Shown here: piece by piece, positions 32,249-41,644 of the stretch
Layout of the letters: every line of letters begins with the position of its first letter
Numbering within the stretch: position 1 is the stretch's first letter
Program-made: the position numbers and the translations under genes
The notes under the pieces: model-generated
What the model saw: the letters and a program-made list of their open reading frames with translations, nothing else
What the model was told of the DNA's origin: nothing
Database searches by the model: none
Assembly (NCBI GenBank): GCA_028291945.1
Contig: JAQGNH010000019.1
Span: 1 to 44,566 of the forward strand
Length of the DNA: 44,566 nucleotides
From: Betaproteobacteria bacterium
GTDB taxonomy: Bacteria; Pseudomonadota; Gammaproteobacteria; Burkholderiales; SG8-41
Reading direction: 5' to 3'

Positions 32249-34195
32249 TTGTCCGCGTCAGATATGGAATACAGCATACAAGAAGTCTCGGAGTTGCTGG
32301 GCATCCCGATCCAGAAGCTGCGCCGCTGGGACGTGCAAGGCGTGCTGGTCGCGCTCAGGACGGCGGGCGGACATCGACGCTATGCAAAGGAGCTGATCGA
32401 CCGGCTCGCGGCATCGGGGCTGAATGCGACCGCTGACAAGGCCTCGCAGGAGCTCGCAACCGTCAAGCGCGCGCTTGCCGAAAAACGCCGCATCATTCAA
32501 TTGCTTCTGGAAAGCGAGAACCGTTATCGCGATCTCGTCGAAACATCCCACGATCTGATCTGGGCTACAGACGCCCAGGGCCGCTTCACCTACCTCAATA
32601 CCGCCTCGAACGATATCTTCGGTCTTGCACCGAAGGACCTGATGGGTCGCTGCTTCTTCGATTTCGAAGCGGGCGCCGCTCACATCTCGAACCGTCGTTT
32701 TCTCGCCCTCCTGAGGAAGAACGGCGAAGTAAAAAGCTATGCCACGCACGTTCTGACAGCCGGACGCGAAGACCGCTGGATCGGTATCAATGCGCGCCTG
32801 ACTCACGACGACAATGGCGAGGTTCTGGGCATTCGCGGCACCGCCCGCGACATCACCGAGCAGCACCTCGCGTCCCGACGGATCGAGCATCTCGCGCTGC
32901 ACGATTCACTCACGGACCTGCCGAACCGGCACAGCTTGCAAAGCCGCATCGAGGCGGCACTGGGGGAGAGCCGCGTGGGCGCGCTGCTCTTCATCGACAT
33001 CGATCACTTCAAATACGTCAACGACAACTTCGGCCACCGCTCTGGTGACCAGCTCATCATCGGCATCGGCAGCGTGCTGCGCGATGTGATGCGGGATTGC
33101 GGTGGAGAGCTGCACCGGTTGGGCGGAGACGAGTTCGCCATCCATTTGCCGGAGGCGCTGCGCAAGCAGGCGAGCGATACCGCGGAGAGCGCACTCGATG
33201 CGATCCGGCACTATCGTTTTCCAGCCACCGAACAGCGGATTATCTCGAACCTGTCAGTATCGGTGGGTATCGCCCTCTATCCGTTTGACGGCGCCGACGT
33301 TCCCAGCCTTTTTTCGAACGTGGACATTGCGATGTACCAGGCGAAAGAGCTTGGCCGCAATCGCCACGTCGTGTTCGATCAGGCGTCGGACAATCTGCGC
33401 AGCACGCACAAACGCATACATTGGGCGAAGCGGCTGCGCGATGCGCTCGATGAGGACCGGTTCTGTCTCTTTGCTCAGCCGGTCGTGCGGCTTCGCGACC
33501 AGAAGGCGGTTCACCACGAGATCCTCGTGCGTCTGCGCGACGACTCAGGCGGCTACATCCTGCCTTCGACCTTCATCGAGCTCGCAGAATCACTCTCACT
33601 CGTGCAGGAGATCGATCTGCTGGTGGTGGAGAAGCTCCTCGCCTTCATGCGTAAGCACAATCAGGTGGGCAAGAAGCTGCGCTATTTCGTGAATCTGTCT
33701 CGCGTTTCGATATCGGATGAACGCTGGATCAAGCGTTTCATGTCGCTGCTCAAGGCAAGCGCAACCGATCCGAGCCAGCTCGTATTCGAAATCACCGAGA
33801 CGGCCGCGATGACCGAAGTCGACGTCACCATGACGTTCATCAGCCGCCTCAAGGACATGGGTTGCCGGTTCGCGCTTGACGATTTCGGAGCGGGCTTCAG
33901 CTCGTTTTACTATCTGAAGCGCTTCGAAGTCGACTATCTCAAGATCGACGGCGGATTCATACGCGATCTCGCGACCGACGAAGGTAGCCGCCTTTTCGTG
34001 CGCGCGCTAAACGATGTCGCGCGTGGGCTCAACAAGCAGGTCGTCGCCGAGTGGGTGGAATCGCCCGAAGTGCTAAAGCTGCTCGTCGAAATGGGGGCGC
34101 AGTTCGGGCAGGGCTATCTGTTTCGTAGACCGATGCCGCTCGAAGAGACGTTGCGCCTTCCGGCAACGCGGATGATGCGGGCGAAGGCGAGCTGA
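32249..34195 (+). CDS. MerR-type HTH / PAS / GGDEF / EAL protein, RpfR-like c-di-GMP enzyme
   Basis: A 648-residue multidomain protein. Residues 6-55 are a MerR-type helix-turn-helix (YSIQEVSELLGIPIQKLRRW, then RTAGGHRRYAKELIDRL). Residues 60-90 look like a coiled coil, and 90-205 are a PAS domain (NRYRDLVETSHDLIWATDAQ). GGDEF is intact at 292-296, with FIDIDHFKYVNDNFGH before it; the RxxD inhibitory site is absent. The EAL domain has EIL at 424-426, FVNLS, FEITETAAM, DDFG at 544-547, YLKIDG and AEWVE at 600-604, so it is probably an active phosphodiesterase. Burkholderia RpfR binds DSF with PAS-GGDEF-EAL but has no MerR domain; here DNA binding replaces or adds to its N-terminal module. The TTG start has GGGAGG five to six bases upstream; ATG 32264 is further away. 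Confidence 0.93.
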   Translation: MSASDMEYSIQEVSELLGIPIQKLRRWDVQGVLVALRTAGGHRRYAKELIDRLAASGLNATADKASQELATVKRALAEKRRIIQLLLESENRYRDLVETSHDLIWATDAQGRFTYLNTASNDIFGLAPKDLMGRCFFDFEAGAAHISNRRFLALLRKNGEVKSYATHVLTAGREDRWIGINARLTHDDNGEVLGIRGTARDITEQHLASRRIEHLALHDSLTDLPNRHSLQSRIEAALGESRVGALLFIDIDHFKYVNDNFGHRSGDQLIIGIGSVLRDVMRDCGGELHRLGGDEFAIHLPEALRKQASDTAESALDAIRHYRFPATEQRIISNLSVSVGIALYPFDGADVPSLFSNVDIAMYQAKELGRNRHVVFDQASDNLRSTHKRIHWAKRLRDALDEDRFCLFAQPVVRLRDQKAVHHEILVRLRDDSGGYILPSTFIELAESLSLVQEIDLLVVEKLLAFMRKHNQVGKKLRYFVNLSRVSISDERWIKRFMSLLKASATDPSQLVFEITETAAMTEVDVTMTFISRLKDMGCRFALDDFGAGFSSFYYLKRFEVDYLKIDGGFIRDLATDEGSRLFVRALNDVARGLNKQVVAEWVESPEVLKLLVEMGAQFGQGYLFRRPMPLEETLRLPATRMMRAKAS

Positions 34196-34250
34196 GCGTC
34201 AGCGGTCAGCGGTCAGCAGCAAAAAGCCTCAACGCCAAGGACGCGAAGGA
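34196..34250. repeat. Two repeat families side by side
   Basis: 34196-34220 has tandem AGCGGTC 7-mers (AGCGGTCAGCGGTCAGC), matching the inverted pair at 41496 and 41625. 34231-34250 reads AACGCCAAGGACGCGAAGGA, a unit of the AAGGACACG-type family. The remainder of the gap to 34456 separates two convergent genes and shows no convincing ORF or terminator. Confidence 0.55.
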
Positions 34251-34456
34251 TCCAATATTCAACTGCGCGTAACGGAATCTGATTATTGTTTGTCACGATC
34301 AGCCGCGACTTGACTTGAGTACCGCGCAACTTCAACGCAGCGCTCTCTTGTCCGCTATCCTGCCGAGGTTGAGCCGGCTTGGCGTCCCTGCTCTTCCTTG
34401 GCGGCCTTCTTTTCCCGCTTTGCAATCCGTCCCGTTTTGGAGACCCCTGACTGCAA

Positions 34457-35023
34457 TCAAACCTTCCACTCCCCCCGCACGATCTTGTCGGCCCACAGGA
34501 GCCCCGTCAGCGCCTTCGTTTCCGTGATGCGCCCCTCCCGCACCCATTCGAGCGCTTCCTCGACCGTGAGCGTAAATACCTCGAGGAATTCATCCTCATC
34601 GAGTGCGTTGCCCACGTGCTTGAGATCGCGCGCAAGATAAAGCTCGATATTCTCGTTTGCGTAGCCGATGCATGGATTCAACGTGCCAAGATGCCGCCAC
34701 TGCGCCGCCTCGTACCCGCATTCCTCGCGGAGCTCGCGCTGAGCGGTGTGAAGCGGATCCTCGCCGGGATCGATCTTTCCGGCCGGCAGCTCTATGAAGT
34801 GGCGCCGCGCGGGGTAGCGGAACTGACGCTCGAACAGCAGCGTGTGCTCATCGACAAACGCGAGCACCGTGGCGGCGCCGGGATGCTCGATATATTCGCG
34901 AACCGCTTGGCGCCCGTTCGGCAGCTTTACCGTGTCCTCGCGCACGTGGAGCAGCACACCATCGAACACCTTGCGCGATGAGATCGTGTGCTCGGTGAAA
35001 TCAGACTCGTCCGGTTTGGACAT
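34457..35023 (-). CDS. NUDIX hydrolase, ADP-ribose pyrophosphatase-like
   Basis: A 188-residue cytosolic NUDIX enzyme that would hydrolyse ADP-ribose or another nucleoside diphosphate derivative. The Nudix box is complete (GKIDPGEDPLHTAQRELREE followed by CGYEA), and the preceding FIELPAGKI block is typical of ADP-ribose pyrophosphatases. The start region ISSRKVFDGVLLHVREDTVK also fits that group. GAGGG precedes the ATG. It lies 12 bases after the DUF2818 gene at the end of the complex I run, an arrangement seen in betaproteobacteria. Confidence 0.93.
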   Translation of the reverse strand: MSKPDESDFTEHTISSRKVFDGVLLHVREDTVKLPNGRQAVREYIEHPGAATVLAFVDEHTLLFERQFRYPARRHFIELPAGKIDPGEDPLHTAQRELREECGYEAAQWRHLGTLNPCIGYANENIELYLARDLKHVGNALDEDEFLEVFTLTVEEALEWVREGRITETKALTGLLWADKIVRGEWKV

Positions 35024-35035
35024 GGGACCCTCGAA

Positions 35036-35335
35036 TCACGGCGCTCGGCGCCACAAGTATCGATACAGAAAGCCGGGGTAGGCAAACACCAGGAAAAGGC
35101 ATGCTGTGACCGCGTAAAACTCCCAACGCTGTGCATGCACCGGGCCTACGCGGCTTTCCATGAGATAGGCGACGGCGCCGGTAACAAAATAGAGGGCGAT
35201 CAGCTCGGCAATGCGCAGCCACGCGCTTTTTTGCCCCGATCGGGGCAGCCATACCAGAAAGAGACGTTCGCTCAGGAATGGCAGGTTCGCGAACATCATG
35301 GCGAGCAGCAGCAGTGCCGCCACGGTCCAGTTCAA
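35036..35335 (-). CDS. DUF2818 membrane protein
   Basis: A 99-residue membrane protein with about three transmembrane helices (VAALLLLAMMFANLPFLSER, LIALYFVTGAVAYLMESR, FYAVTACLFLVFAYPGFLYR). This matches the DUF2818 family, found next to nuoN in betaproteobacteria and suspected but not shown to assist complex I. The start is TTG with AGGGATC six to seven bases upstream, nine bases after the nuoN stop, so it is part of the nuo transcript. Confidence 0.88.
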   Translation of the reverse strand: MNWTVAALLLLAMMFANLPFLSERLFLVWLPRSGQKSAWLRIAELIALYFVTGAVAYLMESRVGPVHAQRWEFYAVTACLFLVFAYPGFLYRYLWRRAP

Positions 35336-35344
35336 TGAAGATCC

Positions 35345-36793
35345 CTACAGCGAAGCCTGTATCGAGTACAGGCAAAGCGCCATCAGCGGCTGAGGCATGA
35401 TGCCGAAGATCAGGACGGCGGCACCATTCAAGCTCATGAGGACCTTTACATCGGCCGCCGGAGCCAGCGGCGCGGTGTCTTCCGGCGCATCGAAGTACAT
35501 GAGCTTTACGATGCGCAGATAGTAGAACGCGCCCACCACGGAGAACACCACCGCGACCACCGCGACGCCGAGGTAACCCGCCGTGAGCAGCGATTGCAGC
35601 ACAGCGAGCTTGGCGTAGAAGCCCACGGTCGGTGGAATGCCGACCATGGAAAACATGATCAGCAGCATGATGAAGGCGTACCAGGGACTGCGTTGATTGA
35701 GGCCTTTGAAATCCTCCAGGTTCTCGGCTTCGAAGCCGCTGCGCGAAAGGAGCAGCATCATGCCGAAAGCGCCCAGATTCGTGAGCACATAGACGATGAC
35801 GTAAAACATCGCCGCGCTGTAACCATTTTCATCGCCCGCAAGCGCGCCGAGCAGCACAAAACCCATGTGCGAGATCGTGGAATACGCGAGCATGCGTTTC
35901 AAGTTGGTCTGAACGATCGCCGTCACGTTGCCGATCACGAGCGACAGCACGGCCATGACGACCAGCATCTGCTGCCACTCGACGCTGAGCTGTTCGGCAC
36001 CGAGAGCCTGCCCGAGCAGGCGAATGATCAGGGCGAAGCCCGCTACTTTCGGAACGCTGCTCACGAACAGCGCCACCGCGCCGGGTGCACCCTGGTATAC
36101 GTCGGGAACCCACATGTGGAACGGCACGACGCCCAGCTCGAACCCGAGCCCCGCGACGATGAACACGAGACCGAATATGAGCACCGGCCAGTTCACCGTT
36201 CCCTCCGCGATCAGCTGTGCGAGCTCGGTGATTTCGAGGGTACCGGTCGCACCATAGATCATCGACATGCCGTAGAGCAACATGCCGGACGCGAGCGCGC
36301 CCAGCACGAAATACTTCATGGCCGCTTCGGTCGCCGTCGCCGAGTCCCGCTGAAGCGCGACGATCGAGTACAGCGACAGCATCATCAGCTCGAGCCCGAG
36401 GTACAGGACGAGCAGATGGTTGGCCGAGATCATCACCATCATGCCGAGCGTGGCGAACAGCAACAGCGCGAAGAATTCGCCCCGGAAGAGGCCGCGCGCC
36501 GCGATGTAAGGTCTGGAGTACGCCAGCACCACCATCACAGACAGACACACGAAAAGCTTGAGCACGTCGGACATGAGATCGTCCACGAACATGCCGCTGA
36601 AGGTGTATACCGGCTCACGGGTCGCCCACGCCCACGTCAGAAAAATGCACGCGGCGAGCGCACCTTGCGTCAACCCGTAGGTGACGACGCGGTTCTCGTC
36701 GCGTACGAAGAGGTCTGCTATCAGGATCACGCACACCGACAGCAGCAGGAAGAGCTCGGGGAACGCGGGCCACAGAGGCTGGATGTACTCCAT
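35345..36793 (-). CDS. nuoN: NADH-quinone oxidoreductase subunit N
   Basis: A 482-residue antiporter-like proton-pumping subunit in the membrane arm of respiratory complex I. About 14 transmembrane helices are visible. Family blocks include [58 protein letters not shown] and [19 protein letters not shown]. Charged residues typical of the proton path (Glu in LGLELM, Lys in NLKRML, Lys in FYAKL) are present. GGAAAG precedes the ATG, and nuoM ends 12 bases upstream. It is the last nuo gene of the operon. Confidence 0.97.
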   Translation of the reverse strand: MEYIQPLWPAFPELFLLLSVCVILIADLFVRDENRVVTYGLTQGALAACIFLTWAWATREPVYTFSGMFVDDLMSDVLKLFVCLSVMVVLAYSRPYIAARGLFRGEFFALLLFATLGMMVMISANHLLVLYLGLELMMLSLYSIVALQRDSATATEAAMKYFVLGALASGMLLYGMSMIYGATGTLEITELAQLIAEGTVNWPVLIFGLVFIVAGLGFELGVVPFHMWVPDVYQGAPGAVALFVSSVPKVAGFALIIRLLGQALGAEQLSVEWQQMLVVMAVLSLVIGNVTAIVQTNLKRMLAYSTISHMGFVLLGALAGDENGYSAAMFYVIVYVLTNLGAFGMMLLLSRSGFEAENLEDFKGLNQRSPWYAFIMLLIMFSMVGIPPTVGFYAKLAVLQSLLTAGYLGVAVVAVVFSVVGAFYYLRIVKLMYFDAPEDTAPLAPAADVKVLMSLNGAAVLIFGIMPQPLMALCLYSIQASL

Positions 36794-36805
36794 TGTTTCT
36801 TTCCG

Positions 36806-38296
36806 TCAGGGCGAAGGAATCTTGCTCTGCGCCACGTGGTTGATGAGGTCGTCCACGGATGCATGCAGCACCTCGGCAAACGGCGCCGGATAGATGCCCA
36901 TCCAAAGCACGGCAATCGCGAGCAGACCGAGCACGAGAAATTCGCGCAGGTTAATGTCCCTCAGATGCGCAACGTGTTCGTTCGCGACGGCGCCGAAGAT
37001 GACCCTCTTATACATCCACAACGTGTAAGCCGCGCCGAAAACGAGGGTGGTTGCGGCTGCGAAGGCATACCAGAAATTGACTTTGACGGCGCCCAGTACC
37101 ACGAGGAACTCGCCGACGAATCCGCTCGTGCCCGGCAATCCGGAATTCGCCATTGCGAACAGCATGAAAAGCGTGGCGAATACCGGCATGCGATTGACGA
37201 CGCCGCCGTAATCGGCGATTTGCCGCGAATGCAAACGGTCGTAGAGTACGCCTACGCAGAGGAACATTGCACCTGAGATGAACCCATGCGAGACCATCTG
37301 GATCACGGCGCCCTCGATGCCATGGGCATTGAATATGAAAATGCCGAGCGTCACGAAGCCCATGTGTGAAATCGACGAATACGCGATGAGCTTCTTCATG
37401 TCGGATTGAACCAGCGCGACGAGGCCGATGTACACCACGGCCACGAGCGAGAGCGCAATCACGAAGCCCGCCAGGTGCTGGCTCGCGTCGGGCGCAATCG
37501 GCAGCGAAAGCCGCAGAAAACCGTAGCCGCCGAGCTTGAGCATGATGGCGGCAAGCACGACCGATCCTCCAGTGGGCGCCTCCACGTGCGCGTCCGGGAG
37601 CCACGTGTGAACAGGCCACATCGGCACCTTCACTGCGAAAGCGGCAAAGAGCGCGAGGAAAATGAGAATCTGCGCGTGCAGTGGCAGCGGCACCTGGTAC
37701 CAGTCCAGAAGTGAAAAGCTGCCGCCCGAGACGTTATACAGATAGATGAGCGCGATCAGCGCCAGCAATGACCCGAGCAGCGTATAAAGAAAAAATTTCA
37801 ATGCCGCGTATACGCGCTTGGGTCCGCCCCACATGCCGATGATCACGAACATCGGGATCAGCGTCGCTTCGAAGAACACGTAGAAGAGAAGGCCGTCGAG
37901 GGCCGCGAACACCCCGTTCATGAACCCGGAGAGGAAAAGAAACGCCGCCATGTACTGCGCCACGCGCTCCTGAATGACCTGCCAGCCGGCGATCACCACC
38001 AGCACCGTCGTGAAGCTGTTCAGCAGGATGAGCAGCAGCGAGATGCCATCGATCCCGAGGTGGTAGTTGACATTGAACACTTCGATCCATGGTTTCAGCT
38101 GGACGAACTGAAAGCCGCGGACATTCGGATCGAAGCCGGTATACAACGGCAGCGTCACGAGCAAACCGAGTATCGCTCCGGTCAGCGCCATGATGCGCGC
38201 TACGCCGGCGTGCCGGTCGGAACCGGTCGTCAGGACGGCAAAGCCGGCGACGATCGGCACCCAGATCGCCAGAGATAGAAGCGACGAACCCTGCAT
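36806..38296 (-). CDS. nuoM: NADH-quinone oxidoreductase subunit M
   Basis: A 496-residue antiporter-like subunit of complex I with about 14 transmembrane helices. Hallmarks are NYHLGIDGISLLLILLNSF, FFEATLIPMFVIIGMWGG, MWPVHTWLPDAHVEAPTGGS, SDMKKLIAYSSISHMGFVTL and NSGLPGTSGFVGEFLVVLG. Conserved charged residues (Glu in FFEATLIP, Lys in VKVPMWP and MKKLIAYSS, Glu in VGEFLV) are in place for proton translocation. AAAGG lies about nine bases before the ATG. It sits 26 bases after nuoL. Confidence 0.97.
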   Translation of the reverse strand: MQGSSLLSLAIWVPIVAGFAVLTTGSDRHAGVARIMALTGAILGLLVTLPLYTGFDPNVRGFQFVQLKPWIEVFNVNYHLGIDGISLLLILLNSFTTVLVVIAGWQVIQERVAQYMAAFLFLSGFMNGVFAALDGLLFYVFFEATLIPMFVIIGMWGGPKRVYAALKFFLYTLLGSLLALIALIYLYNVSGGSFSLLDWYQVPLPLHAQILIFLALFAAFAVKVPMWPVHTWLPDAHVEAPTGGSVVLAAIMLKLGGYGFLRLSLPIAPDASQHLAGFVIALSLVAVVYIGLVALVQSDMKKLIAYSSISHMGFVTLGIFIFNAHGIEGAVIQMVSHGFISGAMFLCVGVLYDRLHSRQIADYGGVVNRMPVFATLFMLFAMANSGLPGTSGFVGEFLVVLGAVKVNFWYAFAAATTLVFGAAYTLWMYKRVIFGAVANEHVAHLRDINLREFLVLGLLAIAVLWMGIYPAPFAEVLHASVDDLINHVAQSKIPSP

Positions 38297-38322
38297 TTAT
38301 AACGCCTTTAAGATTCTTCTTG

Positions 38323-40365
38323 TTATCGCCAGTCCACGAAGACCAGCGTAAGCAGTACCAGAATGCCGATGATCATCGTAAACGCGTAATGATAGATGTA
38401 GCCCGATTGGAAGTAGCGAATCACTGACGCAAACCAGCCGACCAACCGCGCCGAGCCGTTCACCAGAAGACCGTCGATAATCCCGACGTCGCCGCCTTTC
38501 CACAGTCCAGTGCCGATGGCGCGCGCGCCTCCGGCGAACAGCCACGAATACAGCTCGTCGAATCCGTACTTGCGATCGAGTATGTTGTACAGCACCCGGA
38601 ACCTCTGCCGTATCACCGCGGGGACGTCAGGCCGCAGCAGATACAGGTACGCAGCCGTCGCAATACCGGCAAGCGCGAGCCAGAAGGGCAATGTCCGCGG
38701 CGCGTGGAGCATCATCGCCACAACCCCATGGAATTCGCGCGCCATTTCAGCGAGCACGTCGTGCTCGGGCGCTACGAAAATAGCATTACTGAAAAAGCCG
38801 CCGAATAGCACCGAGCCGATCACCCAGCCGGCGCAGATCGAAGGAATGGCGAGCGCAATGAGCGGAATAGTCACGACCGCGGGCGATTCATGGGGCTCGT
38901 GGGCGTGCTCGTGTGCCGCGTGCTGGCCTTCATCGTGCTCGGTGAGCGCGTTCTCGCCATGGCCGTGCTCGCCGCGTGCGTCCGCGACAGGCGGTTCCCG
39001 GAAACGCTCGGGACCGTGGAAGGTCATGAACATCAGCCTGAAGGTATAGAGCGCCGTCACGAACACGGTGGTGACGACGCAGAAATACGCGAAGCCCGCG
39101 CCCGGTATCCTGGAGAGATGCGCCGCCTCGATGATCGATTCCTTCGAGAAAAAGCCCGAAAAGCCGGGAATCCCGGCGCTCGCCAGCGCGGCAATGAGCA
39201 TCGTCCAGTAGGTAATCGGCATGTACTTGCGAAGCCCGCCCATGCGCCGCATGTCCTGCTCGTGGTGCAGCGCGATGATCACCGACCCCGCCCCCAGGAA
39301 GAGCACGGCTTTGAAGAATGCATGCGTGACGAGATGGAACATCCCCGCAGCGTATGCTGAAGCGCCGAGCGCCACGGTCATGTATCCCAGCTGGGACAGC
39401 GTCGAGTAGGCGACAACGCGTTTGATATCGTTCTGAACGATCGCGATGAGCGCCATGAACAGTGTCGTGATCGCACCGATCACAATGACGAACGACAACG
39501 CGGTTTCAGACAATTCGAACAAGGGCGACATGCGGGCGACCATGAAGATGCCCGCTGTCACCATCGTCGCGGCGTGGATCAGTGCCGAGATGGGTGTGGG
39601 GCCTTCCATGGAATCCGGCAGCCACACGTGCAGTGGAAATTGCGCCGATTTGCCCATCGCGCCGATGAACAGAAGAATGCAGATCACAGTCATCAACGAC
39701 CAGGCGCTGCCGGGTATGATTTCGATCGTATTGGTCGCGAGCATACGGGCGTTTGCAAATACAGCCGCGTAGTCGAGCGTTCCGAAATACGTCAGGACGA
39801 GGGCGATGCCGAGCAGAAAACCGAAGTCACCGACGCGATTGACGAGAAAAGCCTTGAGATTGGCGTAGATCGCCGTGGGCCGGGTGTACCAGAAACCGAT
39901 GAGCAGATAGGACACGAGGCCGACCGCTTCCCAGCCGAAGAACAGCTGTAGGAAATTGTTGCTCATGACGAGCATGAGCATCGCGAACGTGAACAGCGAG
40001 ATGTACGAGAAAAAGCGCTTGTAGCCCGGATCGTCGGCCATATAGCCGATCGTGTACACGTGCACCATGAGCGAGACGAACGAGACGACAATCATCATCG
40101 TCGCAGAGAGGCGGTCGATCAGAAAACCGATTTCGAAGTTGGTATTGCCCGACGACATCCACGTGTACACGTGCCCGTTGTAAACGTTCCCATGCAGCAC
40201 ATCGTAAAACACGATCGCGGAACCCACAGTGCAGACGATCATGCCGAAGATCGTGACGAGATGTGCCCCGCGACGTCCGATCATCCAGCCGAAAAGTCCC
40301 GCCACGATCGCCCCGAAGAGCGGCGCCAGCGGGATGACGAGGTAGAGCTTTTGCATCGTTGTCAT
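38323..40365 (-). CDS. nuoL: NADH-quinone oxidoreductase subunit L
   Basis: The 680-residue distal antiporter-like subunit of complex I, with about 16 transmembrane helices and the C-terminal lateral amphipathic helix. Blocks include LQLFFGWEAVGLVSYLLIGF, MGKSAQFPLHVWLPDSMEGP, QNDIKRVVAYSTLSQLGYMT and SAGIPGFSGFFSKESIIEAA. A His- and Glu-rich cytoplasmic or periplasmic loop (ARGEHGHGENALTEHDEGQH) is longer and more charged than usual. I use ATG 40365; ATG 40356 (MQKLYLVIPLAPL) is equally plausible and 40380 unlikely. A gap of 108 bases separates it from nuoK. Confidence 0.95.
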   Translation of the reverse strand: MTTMQKLYLVIPLAPLFGAIVAGLFGWMIGRRGAHLVTIFGMIVCTVGSAIVFYDVLHGNVYNGHVYTWMSSGNTNFEIGFLIDRLSATMMIVVSFVSLMVHVYTIGYMADDPGYKRFFSYISLFTFAMLMLVMSNNFLQLFFGWEAVGLVSYLLIGFWYTRPTAIYANLKAFLVNRVGDFGFLLGIALVLTYFGTLDYAAVFANARMLATNTIEIIPGSAWSLMTVICILLFIGAMGKSAQFPLHVWLPDSMEGPTPISALIHAATMVTAGIFMVARMSPLFELSETALSFVIVIGAITTLFMALIAIVQNDIKRVVAYSTLSQLGYMTVALGASAYAAGMFHLVTHAFFKAVLFLGAGSVIIALHHEQDMRRMGGLRKYMPITYWTMLIAALASAGIPGFSGFFSKESIIEAAHLSRIPGAGFAYFCVVTTVFVTALYTFRLMFMTFHGPERFREPPVADARGEHGHGENALTEHDEGQHAAHEHAHEPHESPAVVTIPLIALAIPSICAGWVIGSVLFGGFFSNAIFVAPEHDVLAEMAREFHGVVAMMLHAPRTLPFWLALAGIATAAYLYLLRPDVPAVIRQRFRVLYNILDRKYGFDELYSWLFAGGARAIGTGLWKGGDVGIIDGLLVNGSARLVGWFASVIRYFQSGYIYHYAFTMIIGILVLLTLVFVDWR

Positions 40366-40473
40366 CGGGCGCGATCCCACGAACGGGTGAAGCGGCAGGC
40401 CCGTGATGCAGCAGCGCGTGACACCTTTTGTTGTTTATGCTTTTGCTCGCTCACTGGTTCACCATTGACTCGT

Positions 40474-40779
40474 TCAACCTTTCAGCCGGTCGAGGTCCTC
40501 GACGTGTATCGTGTTGATGTTGCGGAACAGGACCACGAGGATCGCAAGTCCGATAGCCGACTCGGCCGCCGCAACCGTGAGGATGAAAAACACAAAAATC
40601 TGGCCCGCCGTGTCGTCCTGGAAATGCGAAAACGCGACGAAATTCATATTGACCGCGAGCAGCATCAGCTCGATCGCCATGAGCAGTACGATCAGGTTCT
40701 TGCGGTTCAGGAAGATCCCGATGATGGCAATTGCGAACAGAATCGCCGCAAGCACCAGGTAGTGCGCGAGGGTGATCAT
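40474..40779 (-). CDS. nuoK: NADH-quinone oxidoreductase subunit K
   Basis: A 101-residue, three-helix membrane subunit of complex I. The two membrane-buried glutamates essential for coupling are visible in [16 protein letters not shown] and [16 protein letters not shown] start at ATG 40779 ([20 protein letters not shown]), the normal family length; the frame is open to 40818 without support. It lies 73 bases after nuoJ. Confidence 0.96.
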   Translation of the reverse strand: MITLAHYLVLAAILFAIAIIGIFLNRKNLIVLLMAIELMLLAVNMNFVAFSHFQDDTAGQIFVFFILTVAAAESAIGLAILVVLFRNINTIHVEDLDRLKG

Positions 40780-40852
40780 GCGGCCGCACGCATCAGAAAC
40801 GGAGAGCGGAAACACCACAGGCCGCGCTGGGCGCCCCAGGTCGCGTCGTAAC

Positions 40853-41485
40853 TCACGCCTCTTTCCTCACTGCTGGGGCATCATCGGATGTCTCTGACGG
40901 CATCGAGACGACGCGAACGCGGTCCTGCCGCCGCACGTTGATCTGGGTGGCAGGATCGATGTACTTGCTATTCTTGCGCCGGCGCAGCGTGAGCGCGATG
41001 GCGGCGACGATGGCAACCAGCAGGATCACGGCGGCGATCTCGAAAGGATAGACGTAATCGGTATAGAGCAAACGCCCAAGCTCCTTCGTGTTGCTGTAGC
41101 CGCTTGGCAACGGGCCCGGTGCGGGTGAGCCTTCGAGTCCGAAATAGCCTCGGCTCACGATAAAGCCCATCTCGAACACGAGCAGGACGGCCACCACCGC
41201 ACCGGCCGGCAGATAATTCCAGAATCCGGCTCGCAGCCGGGCAAGATTGATATCGAGCATCATCACGACGAACAGGAAGAGGACCATCACGGCGCCCACG
41301 TAGACGAGCACGAGCGCAATCGCGAGAAATTCGGCCTGCAGCTGTATCCAGATACCCGCTGATGTAAAGAATGCGAGCACGAGGAATAGCGCCGCGTGTA
41401 CGGGGTTGCGCGCGGTGATGACCGCGACCGCCGCGAACAGCAGGATCGCCGAAAAAGAATAGAAGATGAAGGCTTGAAAGGTCAT
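40853..41485 (-). CDS. nuoJ: NADH-quinone oxidoreductase subunit J
   Basis: A 210-residue membrane subunit of complex I with five transmembrane helices, including the conserved [20 protein letters not shown] region with the pi-bulge typical of helix 3. Its C-terminus is a hydrophilic tail ([20 protein letters not shown]). Its distance from nuoI (159 bases) is unusually large for this operon and contains inverted repeats. Confidence 0.95.
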   Translation of the reverse strand: MTFQAFIFYSFSAILLFAAVAVITARNPVHAALFLVLAFFTSAGIWIQLQAEFLAIALVLVYVGAVMVLFLFVVMMLDINLARLRAGFWNYLPAGAVVAVLLVFEMGFIVSRGYFGLEGSPAPGPLPSGYSNTKELGRLLYTDYVYPFEIAAVILLVAIVAAIALTLRRRKNSKYIDPATQINVRRQDRVRVVSMPSETSDDAPAVRKEA

Positions 41486-41495
41486 TGAGTGCGTA

Positions 41496-41637
41496 AGCGG
41501 TCAGCCGTAAAGGCGCTGGGTAACTTGCAATTGCTGTTCACGACTTGCCGATGCTCCCCTGCTTTATCGATCCTGTTGTTTGCCGCGCGGCTCTGCATCC
41601 GCTTGCGTTGATCGTCAAACGATCACGGCTGACCGCT
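41496..41637. repeat. Inverted repeat pair inside the nuoI-nuoJ gap
   Basis: AGCGGTCAGCCGT at 41496-41508 is the exact reverse complement of ACGGCTGACCGCT at 41625-41637. The 13-bp arms enclose about 116 bases with no ORF that looks real. The same 7-mer unit occurs at 34196-34220 and, more loosely, at 854-873. This looks like a small inserted element within the complex I operon. Confidence 0.65.
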
Positions 41638-41644
41638 GACGACC

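Noticed and set aside
34213-34425. A 70-residue minus-strand ORF between the GGDEF-EAL and NUDIX genes
   Set aside because: It overlaps repeat units, has no ribosome site and its composition is not protein-like.
35594-37276. A 560-residue plus-strand ORF opposite nuoN/nuoM
   Set aside because: It is composed almost wholly of His, Glu, Arg and Gln from the antisense of membrane-protein codons and lies across two well-supported nuo genes.
40425-40475. Heptad-like TGGTTCAC motifs in the nuoL-nuoK gap as another repeat element
   Set aside because: Only two or three imperfect units are visible, not enough to separate from chance.
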